Of a stretch of DNA of 6,077 nt, positions 1 to 5,891 are shown piece after piece. The notes under the pieces are model-generated. The model was not told where the DNA came from and ran no database searches. It was given only the letters and a program-made list of their open reading frames with translations. The position numbers were made by a program, and so were the translations under genes. This DNA comes from an uncultured Gemmatimonadota bacterium. Lineage in GTDB: Bacteria; Gemmatimonadota; Gemmatimonadetes; Gemmatimonadales; Gemmatimonadaceae. The stretch is taken from the NCBI GenBank assembly GCA_946479995.1, contig CAMLIU010000111.1:1-6077 (forward strand), written 5' to 3'. Numbering within the stretch: the stretch's first letter is position 1; the number at the start of each line of letters is the position of its first letter.

Positions 1-339
1 GAGGCGATCGCGCGGGTGGACGAGCGGTACGAATCGGTGGCGCGGACGCTGGGAGACTCGCCCTTTCGCGCGGCGTGGCGGGTGACGCGGCCGCTGGCGG
101 GGCGGGGGCTGCTGGCGGCGGCGGTGGTGATGTGGGCGCGGGCGGTGAGCGAGTTCGGGGCGATCGTGGTGCTCACCTACAACCCGAAGGTGGTGAGCGT
201 GCTGAGCTACGACCGGTTCACGAGCTACGGACTGGGGGCAGTGCTGCCGGTGGCGGCGGTGCTGGTGATCCTGGCGCTGGTGCCGCTGGTGGTGCTGCGA
301 TCATTGCGCGCTCGTTCGGCGCTGGGGGAGGCGTCATGA
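1..339 (+). CDS. ABC transporter permease, C-terminal part (molybdate/tungstate type, WtpB/ModB-like), 5' truncated
   Basis: The reading frame is open from base 1, so the gene begins upstream of the window; about 112 residues are visible, ending at TGA 337-339. Membrane subunit of a binding-protein-dependent ABC importer in the inner membrane. Visible features: the EAA-type cytoplasmic loop that docks on the ATPase (from EAIARVDERYESVARTLG through the W-R-V-T-R-P-L stretch), a hydrophobic span at about nt 106-174, the segment ARAVSEFGAIVVL followed by YNP and YDRFTSYGL, and a last membrane span at about nt 235-297 ending in an Arg-rich cytoplasmic tail. The R-A-x-S-E-F-G plus Y-D-R-F-T-S pattern is characteristic of molybdate/tungstate permeases. 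The ATPase gene follows after 37 bp, consistent with one operon; a substrate-binding protein gene would be expected upstream. Sulfate permeases are related alternatives, but the motif favours molybdate or tungstate. Confidence 0.88.
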   Translation, partial: EAIARVDERYESVARTLGDSPFRAAWRVTRPLAGRGLLAAAVVMWARAVSEFGAIVVLTYNPKVVSVLSYDRFTSYGLGAVLPVAAVLVILALVPLVVLRSLRARSALGEAS

Positions 340-376
340 GCAGTGTCTGGTGCCCTGATGACGTGATGATGCGATC

Positions 377-1429
377 ATGATAGAGTGTGTCTCCCTATCC
401 ACCAGGGCGGGGAATTTCGAGTTGCGGGACGTCTCCTTCAGGATCCCGTCCGGAGCCTGGGGGGTGGTGCTCGGTCCCGCGGGAGCGGGGAAGACGACGC
501 TGCTCGAGACGATAGCCGGCGTGCGACGCACGGGGCGGGGGAGCATTGCCCTGCGCGGCGTTCCGGTAACGCAGCTGCCGGCGGAAGAGCGCAGGGTGGG
601 CATTGTCTACCAGCACGGATTCCTCTTCCCACACCTTCGGGTGGCGGAAAACGTGGGCTACGGGGCATCGGACCCGGAGTACGTGCAGGAGATCGGCCGG
701 CAGTTTGGAATTGACGCACTTTTTGGCAGAAGCGTGATGACGCTGAGCGGGGGGGAACGCCAGATCGTGGCGCTCGCGCGGGCGCTGGCGCCGAAGCCGG
801 ACGTGCTCCTGCTCGACGAGCCCTTCGCGTCGCTCGATCCGCGGTCGCGCACACGTGCTCGGAGTGTCCTGCGCAAGCTCGTGCGCGAGCGGGGGGTGAC
901 GGTGCTGCAGGTGACGCACGACCTCGCCGAAGCCAGGACAGCGGGGGACGTGGCCATCCTGATGCAAGGCGGCCGGCTGACGCAGGTCGGGACGCCGGAC
1001 GAGCTCCTCCGGCACCCGGCGTCGGCCTCCGCGGCGGAGTTCGTCGGCGCGGAGAACGTGTGGGTGGGCAAAGGCCAATGGCGTCAGGCCGAGGGGTCAG
1101 GGGGCCGGAGCAGCGCGCGCTTCGAAAGCTCGGCGGGTCTCGCCCTGATCGGACACGGTGAGCTCCGCGACGGGCCGGTGCATGCGGTGGTGCGCGGTGA
1201 GGATGTCGTGCTGTCGCTCGTGCGACAGCACCTGAGCTCCGAGTGGAACGTCGTCGACGGGACGGTGATCGAGGTGGCGCGGGAGGGCTGGACAGCGAAC
1301 GTCGCGGTGGACGTGCACGGGGAAGTACTCGTCGCGTGCGTGACGATGAGGGAGCTGGATGAACTCGGGATCCACGAGGGGGACCGAATCGTCGCCAGCG
1401 TGAAGGCAACGGCGGTGCATTTGTGCTGA
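377..1429 (+). CDS. ABC transporter ATP-binding protein with C-terminal TOBE/MOP-like domain (ModC/WtpC-like)
   Basis: Cytoplasmic ATPase (350 aa) of the importer whose permease lies just upstream; it probably powers molybdate or tungstate uptake. All nucleotide-binding motifs are intact: Walker A GPAGAGKTT (residues 33-41), Q-loop Q79 in VYQHGFLFPHL, signature LSGGERQ (123-129), Walker B VLLLDEP (143-149), D-loop SLD (152-154) and switch His181 in VTHD. Residues about 292-348 (from VVDGTVIEVAREGW to the C-terminus) resemble a TOBE/MOP-type beta domain, which in this family binds oxyanion or regulates activity. Length fits the family. ATG 377 is the first possible start after an in-frame TGA at 359-361; no convincing Shine-Dalgarno sequence precedes it, so translation may be coupled to the permease. 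Spermidine or sulfate ATPases share this architecture; the assignment rests on the permease neighbour. The DNA ligand cannot be decided from the ATPase alone. Confidence 0.9.
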   Translation: MIECVSLSTRAGNFELRDVSFRIPSGAWGVVLGPAGAGKTTLLETIAGVRRTGRGSIALRGVPVTQLPAEERRVGIVYQHGFLFPHLRVAENVGYGASDPEYVQEIGRQFGIDALFGRSVMTLSGGERQIVALARALAPKPDVLLLDEPFASLDPRSRTRARSVLRKLVRERGVTVLQVTHDLAEARTAGDVAILMQGGRLTQVGTPDELLRHPASASAAEFVGAENVWVGKGQWRQAEGSGGRSSARFESSAGLALIGHGELRDGPVHAVVRGEDVVLSLVRQHLSSEWNVVDGTVIEVAREGWTANVAVDVHGEVLVACVTMRELDELGIHEGDRIVASVKATAVHLC

Positions 1430-1472
1430 GCCGCCGGCAGCGATTGTTGCTCCGGAATCCGGCTGCCCGTCA

Positions 1473-1496
1473 ATGCTGTGACCAGTTTCACAGCAT
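1473..1496. promoter_or_regulatory. Perfect inverted repeat matching the CRP/FNR-type operator core TGTGA-N6-TCACA
   Basis: ATGCTGTGA, a 6-base spacer (CCAGTT) and TCACAGCAT form a perfect 9-bp inverted repeat. The inner part, TGTGA-N6-TCACA, is exactly the core consensus of CRP-family sites in other bacteria. It starts 43 bp after the transporter ATPase stop and its centre lies about 107 bp before the GTG of the glycosyltransferase gene, a sensible place for an activator or repressor site. No clear -35/-10 pair could be placed with confidence around it. The same sequence could form an RNA hairpin, but no T tract follows (CGAAATCGC), so an intrinsic terminator is less likely. That a CRP-like protein binds here is inference. 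Confidence 0.5.
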
Positions 1497-1591
1497 CGAA
1501 ATCGCATGTCCCCCTACCCCATCGCTCTCGTCGCCGGCGGGAGCTGCTCCGTATTGGCCGCTGCGTACGAGCCGCTCACTGAGGGTGTCGC

Positions 1592-3277
1592 GTGGTCACT
1601 CTGACCCTCGTCGCCATCCTTCTCGTCGCGCTGCTTTCGTACCGGAATAGCGATGCGAGCGATCAGGGCGTCGGCCGCATGGCATCCGCGCTCGATTCCC
1701 GGTGGATCCTGGTCATCGTGGGAGCGGTCACCGTCGCGGTGATCTGGACCTCGTGGGCGACCTGGCATCCGTTCCCCGTGGTGCACGACGAGATGGCGTA
1801 CGTGCTCCAGTCGCAGATCTTCGCGCGCGGACGATGGGCACTTCCGTCGCCGGCCATTCCCGAGTTCTTCGAGCAGCCGCACGTACTCGTGGTGCCGTCG
1901 GTGGCGGAGAAGTACTTCCCCGGCCACGCGTTGGTGCTGACGGTCGGCGCACTGGTCGGCTTGCCCGCGTTGATGCCGCTCGTGCTGCAGGCAGTGATTG
2001 CAATCCTGCTCTTCGTGCTGGCACGCCGAGTGGCGAACGGCGGCGTTGCGCTGCTCTCATGGATACTCTGGCTCACCAGCCCGATCGTGCTGTACTTCGG
2101 TGCGTCGTTCTACTCCGAGGCGACGACGACAGCCTGCTGGCTGGCCGGCTGGTACGCGCTTCTGGAGTGGCGTGCGCAGCGGAAACTGCGCTGGCTGCTG
2201 GCGGTCGCGTTCTTCACCGGCTGGGGCGCGATCACGCGACCGCTCACGGGGCTGGCCTACGCGATCCCGCTCGGCGTGGTCGTGCTGAGTGATGTCTACC
2301 GTACGCGCCGCTGGCGCGACCTGTCGTGGGCGTTGGTCATGGGAGTCGTGGTGCTGGCGATTCTCCCGCTGTGGAGCGCACGGACCACCGGTGACTGGCG
2401 AGTGACGCCGCAGACGCTCTACACGCAGCAGTACATGCCGTACGACGTGCCTGGCTTCGGGATGCGCCGGACGCCCCCAGAACGTCCGCTCACGCCGGAG
2501 ATCGAACACCTCAATCAGGCATACAGCCGCTATCACGTCACGCACTATCCTTCGACGCTGCTGAAAACCCTCGTGCAGCGCGCTGCGGCACTGCGCATGG
2601 ACGTGTGGGGATCGTCCGGCGGCGTGATGATGATCTTCGCCATGCTCGGCGTCTTCACGCTGACTGGCCCGACCGTGTTCGCGGTCGGCAGTGCCCTGTT
2701 TCTCTTTCTTGTCTATCTCCTGTACGCCACGCCGCCGAGTTGGACGCTCTACTACTACGAGACGGTGCCGGCGTTGGCGTTCCTGACCGCCTCGGGGCTG
2801 GCGTGGGCGGCTGCCTTGACCAGTACCAGGCCCCGCCGGTTGCCCGGCGGATGGCGGTCGCCGCGGCTCACGAGCGCGCTGGTGGCAGGGGCGCTGGTGC
2901 TGTGCATTCCCGGCGCGCGGATGCTCGAGTACCTGCGCGTGGAGCGCCGACTCGAGCGGGTACCACAGAGACGTTTCGCGTTGACGGTGGAAGCGCTTCC
3001 GGATAGGCGTGCGGTCATCTTCGTGCGCTATTCACCGGTGCACGACTCCAATGTGGCATGGGTGCAGAACTCCGCGAATCCGGCTGCCGAGCGAGTCTGG
3101 ATCGTGTACGATCGAGGAGAGCAGGAGAACGCTCGACTGCTCGCGCTGTCCCCGGAACGAGTGCCCTACCTGTTCGACGAGATGAGCCACACCCTCTTCC
3201 GGTACCCCCGTCCGGAGATCCGTGAGGCATCATTGCGCCCACTGTCGCACGAGGCTCGTCCACCGGCGACACCCTGA
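1592..3277 (+). CDS. GT-C-type integral membrane glycosyltransferase (ArnT/PMT_2-like superfamily)
   Basis: Predicted 561-aa inner-membrane protein with many hydrophobic spans. After the span at about residues 39-57 comes a loop with the Asp66-Glu67 pair (FPVVHDEMAYVLQSQIFARG), the position of the catalytic acidic motif in GT-C enzymes that take sugars from polyprenyl-phosphate donors. Further family-like features are KYFPGHALVLTVGAL (107-121), SFYSEA (172-177) and AITRPLTGLAYAIPL. After the last span comes a soluble C-terminal part of about 110 residues (from RAVIFVRYSPVHDSNVAWV), probably periplasmic. The GTG start at 1592 has GAGG at 1581-1584, 7 nt upstream, and an in-frame TGA at 1580-1582. 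An alternative is ATG 1679 (Met30), which removes an extra short hydrophobic stretch (2-17) and gives the usual GT-C topology with a cytoplasmic N-terminus. Donor and acceptor are unknown; no cell-envelope sugar cluster is visible nearby. Confidence 0.82.
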   Translation: MVTLTLVAILLVALLSYRNSDASDQGVGRMASALDSRWILVIVGAVTVAVIWTSWATWHPFPVVHDEMAYVLQSQIFARGRWALPSPAIPEFFEQPHVLVVPSVAEKYFPGHALVLTVGALVGLPALMPLVLQAVIAILLFVLARRVANGGVALLSWILWLTSPIVLYFGASFYSEATTTACWLAGWYALLEWRAQRKLRWLLAVAFFTGWGAITRPLTGLAYAIPLGVVVLSDVYRTRRWRDLSWALVMGVVVLAILPLWSARTTGDWRVTPQTLYTQQYMPYDVPGFGMRRTPPERPLTPEIEHLNQAYSRYHVTHYPSTLLKTLVQRAAALRMDVWGSSGGVMMIFAMLGVFTLTGPTVFAVGSALFLFLVYLLYATPPSWTLYYYETVPALAFLTASGLAWAAALTSTRPRRLPGGWRSPRLTSALVAGALVLCIPGARMLEYLRVERRLERVPQRRFALTVEALPDRRAVIFVRYSPVHDSNVAWVQNSANPAAERVWIVYDRGEQENARLLALSPERVPYLFDEMSHTLFRYPRPEIREASLRPLSHEARPPATP

Positions 3278-3349
3278 TACCTTTGTAGGAAGCTGCCTCG
3301 CCTCGTCCTCGAGCGGGCGATCTCTCCTCCTGCTTCCTCTGCCGCGCAC

Positions 3350-4630
3350 ATGCGACTCTCGTCATTCGCACGTCTCGTCACGCTCACTACGCTCGCGATC
3401 CTGAGCGCCGGCATCCAGGAAGCTGGCGGCCAGCAGGCAGGCACGTTGATGCAGCGCCCCGAGATCCGCGCCCTGCTCGATACGATCAAGGCGAGCAACG
3501 ACTGGACGCTGCAGCAGCAGGTGTCGCTGTGCGAGATCCCGGCGCCGCCGTTCAAGGAGCAGGCGCGCGGCGAGGCGTACAAGGCGGCGTTCGAGAAGCT
3601 GGGCCTCACCAACGTGCGCATCGATGCGGTGGGGAACGTGATCGGCGAGCGGCGCGGATCGGCGGATGGCCCGGTGGTGGTGATCGCCGGCCACCTGGAC
3701 ACGGTGTTCCCCGAGGGAACGGACGTGACGGTGAAGCGCGAGGGCGACCGCTACGTCGGCCGCGGCATCGGCGACGACTGCCGAGGGCTGGCGGTGGTGC
3801 TGAGCGTGGCGCGCGCGCTGCAGGTCAACCCGATCGCGACGAAGGGGACGATCGTCTTCGTGGGCGACGTTGGTGAAGAAGGCCCGGGGAACCTGCGAGG
3901 GATGCGCCAGTTGTTCGCCGGCGCGCAGAAGGGCGGGCTGCCGAAGATCGACTACTTCATCTCGGTGGACGGCGCGGGCAACGGGATCACGAGCCGCGCG
4001 GTGGGGAGCCACCGCTACAAGGTGCACTACAAGGGACCGGGCGGTCACAGCTACGGCGCGTTCGGCAACCCGAACCCGGCGCACGCGCTCGGCCGCGCGA
4101 TGGCGGCGATCGCCGACTTCCAGGTGCCGACGTCGCCGAAGACGACGTTCAACGTGGGCGTGATCGAGGGAGGGACGAGCGTGAACTCGATCCCGTTCGA
4201 GGCGTCCATGGAGTTCGACATGCGCTCCGAGTCGGCGCAGGCGCTCGACGCGCTCGACGCGAAGGCCCAGCGCGCCTTCCGCGCCGCGCTGGCGGCGGAG
4301 AACGCGCGGTGGCCGAAGTCGCGCTACAAGCTCACGATGCAGATCGACACGATCGGCATCCGCCCCACGGGTGGCCAGCCGGACTCGGCGCCGATCGTGC
4401 GCGTGGCGGAGGAGGCGGGGAAGGCGCTCGGCTTCTCACCGCGACTGGGCGCGTCGAGCACGGACGCGAACATCCCGATCAGCCTCGGCATCCCGGGGAT
4501 CACCATCGACGGCGGCGGGACGGGGGGCGGGGCCCACGGGCTGGACGAGTGGTACTCGGACGGGGCGTCCGGGTGGGTGGGGCCGCAGTGGGGGGCCTTG
4601 ATCGTGCTCGGATTGGCAGGGCTCCGATAA
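3350..4630 (+). CDS. Exported M20-family zinc metallopeptidase (PepT/CPG2-like)
   Basis: A 426-aa protein of the M20 family, which hydrolyses peptide or acyl-amino-acid bonds with two metal ions. Residues 1 to about 29 look like an export signal (RLSSFARLVTLTTLAILSAG), so it probably acts in the periplasm or outside. The expected metal ligands and catalytic residues are present by motif: His115 and Asp117 in AGHLDTVF, bridging Asp142 in GIGDDCRG, the Glu176-Glu177 pair in GDVGEEGPGN, Asp207 in SVDGAGNG and His396 in GGGAHGLDEWYS. The inserted dimerisation domain starts near residue 220 (SHRYKVHYKGPGGHSYGAFG). Length is normal for the family. ATG 3350 is preceded by a CT-rich stretch with no Shine-Dalgarno sequence, so the start rests on the signal peptide. 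The last codon (CGA) and stop TAA lie inside the repeat element beginning at 4624. Exact substrate is unknown: aminotripeptidase, dipeptidase or deacylase are all possible. Confidence 0.9.
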   Translation: MRLSSFARLVTLTTLAILSAGIQEAGGQQAGTLMQRPEIRALLDTIKASNDWTLQQQVSLCEIPAPPFKEQARGEAYKAAFEKLGLTNVRIDAVGNVIGERRGSADGPVVVIAGHLDTVFPEGTDVTVKREGDRYVGRGIGDDCRGLAVVLSVARALQVNPIATKGTIVFVGDVGEEGPGNLRGMRQLFAGAQKGGLPKIDYFISVDGAGNGITSRAVGSHRYKVHYKGPGGHSYGAFGNPNPAHALGRAMAAIADFQVPTSPKTTFNVGVIEGGTSVNSIPFEASMEFDMRSESAQALDALDAKAQRAFRAALAAENARWPKSRYKLTMQIDTIGIRPTGGQPDSAPIVRVAEEAGKALGFSPRLGASSTDANIPISLGIPGITIDGGGTGGGAHGLDEWYSDGASGWVGPQWGALIVLGLAGLR

Positions 4631-4815
4631 CTACAACAACTACAACTGAAGTACTGCGTACCTCGTACCTCGTAGCAGGACCCAGGGGGCCGGCCATTCC
4701 AATGAACGGCTGGCCCCTCTTTCCTTACGCGTGAGCCAGAGCTGCATTGGACCAACGTTGCGTCAGGTCCGGGTACGAGGTACGGAGTACGAGGTACTTC
4801 GGTTGTAGTTATCGG
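4624..4815. repeat. Modular palindromic intergenic element, copy 1, with paired GTACNNN heptad arrays
   Basis: A nearly symmetric inverted repeat fills the space between the convergent peptidase and YCII genes. The outermost 14 bp, CCGATAACTACAAC (4624-4637), are matched perfectly in reverse complement by 4802-4815. AACTACAAC is then duplicated in tandem on the left (4629-4637 and 4638-4646). Next come four 7-bp units: on the left at 4651-4678, GTAC followed by TGC, CTC, CTC, then a degenerate GTAG-CAG; on the right at 4773-4800, GTAC followed by GAG, GGA, GAG, TTC. GGACC (4678-4682) pairs with GGTCC (4766-4770), and CCAATG (4699-4704) with CATTGG (4745-4750). Arms 4638-4682 and 4766-4810 agree at 38 of 45 positions by hand alignment. 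The centre holds a terminator-like hairpin. The same architecture recurs at 5892-6075. It resembles REP/BIME or MITE-like elements in form, but the family is not one I recognise. Confidence 0.85.
4685..4726 (+). terminator. Rho-independent terminator-like hairpin downstream of the peptidase gene
   Basis: GGGGGCCGGCC (4685-4695) pairs with GGCTGGCCCCT (4708-4718), giving an 11-bp stem with two G-U pairs and a 12-nt loop, followed by the pyrimidine-rich, partly U-rich run CTTTCCTT. It lies 55 bp after the peptidase stop and inside copy 1 of the palindromic element. The T run exists only for plus-strand transcription; the stem could still form in minus-strand RNA from the YCII gene, but there no T tract follows. 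Confidence 0.65.
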
Positions 4816-5109
4816 TTAAAGCGAATCCAACCCCTCTTTACCCGTATTGACCGCCCACGGGATCAGCTCGTACTGCGCCACCCCGAACGTCACGTACGGA
4901 TCCCCATCGCGGATCGCGTCGAGGGCGCCATGCACGTCGTCGTCGGGGACGCGCACGAGCAGTGCGCCACCGGTGCGCGGGTCCAGGGGGCCGCTGGCGA
5001 TGAGGATGCCGGCTTCCTTGAGCGAGCGCAGGTAGGCGCGGTGCTGCTCCTGGACGGCGACGACGTCTTCGAGGGGGCGACGATAGCGGACGAGGGCGAT
5101 GGCGTACAT
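4816..5109 (-). CDS. YCII-family protein (YciI-like, ferredoxin-like fold)
   Basis: A 97-aa cytoplasmic protein running on the minus strand from ATG (complement of 5107-5109) to TAA (complement of 4816-4818). It matches the YCII family in length and pattern: an N-terminal beta strand (MYAIALVRYRRP), the helix with conserved His23 (EQHRAYLRSLKEAG), the strand and turn IASGPLDPRTGGALLV with Asp43, and the late motif RDGDPYVTFGVAQYELIPW. Family members are small dimeric proteins with a proposed His-Asp site; the reaction is generally unknown. The frame stays open upstream to 5592, but that part lies antisense to the lipoprotein gene and does not look like the family, so the start is set at this Met. 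No purine-rich ribosome binding site precedes it; a 7-bp tandem repeat lies just upstream. The gene is convergent with the peptidase and divergent from the lipoprotein gene. Its stop codon abuts the palindromic element. Confidence 0.85.
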   Translation of the reverse strand: MYAIALVRYRRPLEDVVAVQEQHRAYLRSLKEAGILIASGPLDPRTGGALLVRVPDDDVHGALDAIRDGDPYVTFGVAQYELIPWAVNTGKEGLDSL

Positions 5110-5120
5110 GCGGTGGGCGC

Positions 5121-5141
5121 GGTGAACGGTGAGCGGTGAAC
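5121..5141. repeat. Three-unit 7-bp tandem repeat in the YCII leader
   Basis: GGTGAAC, GGTGAGC and GGTGAAC follow each other without a gap. On the minus strand this reads as GTTCACC units ending 12 nt upstream of the YCII start, so it occupies the leader where a ribosome binding site would be sought. It has the same 7-bp period as the GTACNNN arrays but a different sequence. Confidence 0.7.
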
Positions 5142-5180
5142 CGCCAGCTGGCTGCTGGAGGGTCACACCGCGGGCCGGAA

Positions 5181-5207
5181 TTGGCAAGCACGGCCGCGAG
5201 GTATCGT
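5181..5207 (+). promoter_or_regulatory. Possible promoter of the lipoprotein gene
   Basis: TTGGCA (5181-5186) and TATCGT (5202-5207) resemble -35 and -10 hexamers, but their 15-bp spacing is short. They lie 20-46 bp upstream of the lipoprotein start, in the 117-bp divergent spacer (5110-5226) that must also hold the YCII promoter. The assignment is weak. Confidence 0.28.
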
Positions 5208-5226
5208 ACGTGCATGAGGGAGAGGC

Positions 5227-5883
5227 ATGATGACACTCCCACGCAGGACCACGACCCTCGCCACGGTCGCGCTCGTCGCGCTGGCGGCGGGATGCACCGT
5301 TGAATCCAAGGAGCGCGCCAACGCCATCGCCGCCGACACGCTGGCTGCGGACTCCACCGCCGTTGGCGCCGGCAGCCCCACCGACGCGCCCGGCGTGAAC
5401 GTGGACGCGAACCGCACGCCGCCGGCGCCGGACAGCGCGCGCACGAGCGACACGGCCGGCGTCAGCTTCGCCGGCGTGCCCCCACTCCGCATCGGCATGA
5501 CGGCCGCCCAGGCGCGCCAGGCGCTCGGCATGCCGGCGTCGAACGCGAAGTCGGGGGAGTGCAGCTACCTGGACTCGAAGGGGCGCATGCACGCGTACGC
5601 CATGCTCGTTCGCGACACCGTCGCCCGCATCGACGTGCGCGACAACACGCTCGCCACGGCCGCGGGGGTCCGGGTGGGCGACGCGGAGTCACGAGTCCGC
5701 GAGCTGTACCGCGGGCGCGTGAAGACCGAGCCGCACAAGTACGTGCAGGGCGGGCACTACCTGATCGTGACGTCGCCGACGGACACGACGCGACAGATCG
5801 TGTTCGAGACCGACGGGAAGCGGGTCACCGGCTATCGCGTCGGCCGCACGCCCGAGGTGGGATGGGTGGAGGGGTGCAGCTGA
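5227..5883 (+). CDS. Hypothetical lipoprotein with a two-part SmpA/BLIP-like C-terminal region
   Basis: A 218-aa protein of unknown function. Residues 1-23 are a lipoprotein signal: basic n-region (PRRTTT), hydrophobic core and lipobox-like AAG-Cys23, so it is probably acylated and membrane-anchored facing the periplasm. Residues 24 to about 82 are a low-complexity Ala/Thr/Asp/Pro linker. Residues about 83-218 form the likely folded part, with two similar stretches: LRIGMTAAQARQALG (87-101) and GVRVGDAESRVRELYRG in the second half, each a strand followed by a helix. This recalls the repeated alpha-beta pattern of SmpA/OmlA/BLIP-like domains; that is a resemblance, not a firm assignment. Cys112 and Cys217 could form a disulfide. 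GGGAG/GAGG at 5218-5225 precedes two consecutive ATG codons (5227 and 5230); the second has the better spacing. A palindromic element begins about 8 bp after the stop. Confidence 0.75.
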   Translation: MMTLPRRTTTLATVALVALAAGCTVESKERANAIAADTLAADSTAVGAGSPTDAPGVNVDANRTPPAPDSARTSDTAGVSFAGVPPLRIGMTAAQARQALGMPASNAKSGECSYLDSKGRMHAYAMLVRDTVARIDVRDNTLATAAGVRVGDAESRVRELYRGRVKTEPHKYVQGGHYLIVTSPTDTTRQIVFETDGKRVTGYRVGRTPEVGWVEGCS

Positions 5884-5891
5884 TGCGAGTT

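Noticed and set aside
366..378. ATGAT-GCG-ATCAT hairpin over the ATPase start codon
   Set aside because: The arms are only 5 bp with a 3-base loop and no further support; probably chance.
438..1409. Long minus-strand open frame of 323 codons across the ATPase gene
   Set aside because: It is antisense to a clear ABC ATPase, its product is Arg/Pro/Ser-rich low complexity, and such frames are expected in GC-rich coding DNA.
1702..2292. 196-codon plus-strand frame inside the glycosyltransferase gene
   Set aside because: Its product is Arg/Ala/Gly-rich without recognisable domains, and the overlapping frame encodes a coherent membrane enzyme.
4651..4800. GTAC arrays as a CRISPR array
   Set aside because: The units are 7 bp with no unique spacers, and the two arrays are inverted relative to each other.
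5110..5592. Upstream extension of the YCII frame to 258 codons
   Set aside because: It covers the antisense of the lipoprotein gene, lacks family similarity, and YCII proteins are normally about 95-100 aa, matching the start at 5109.
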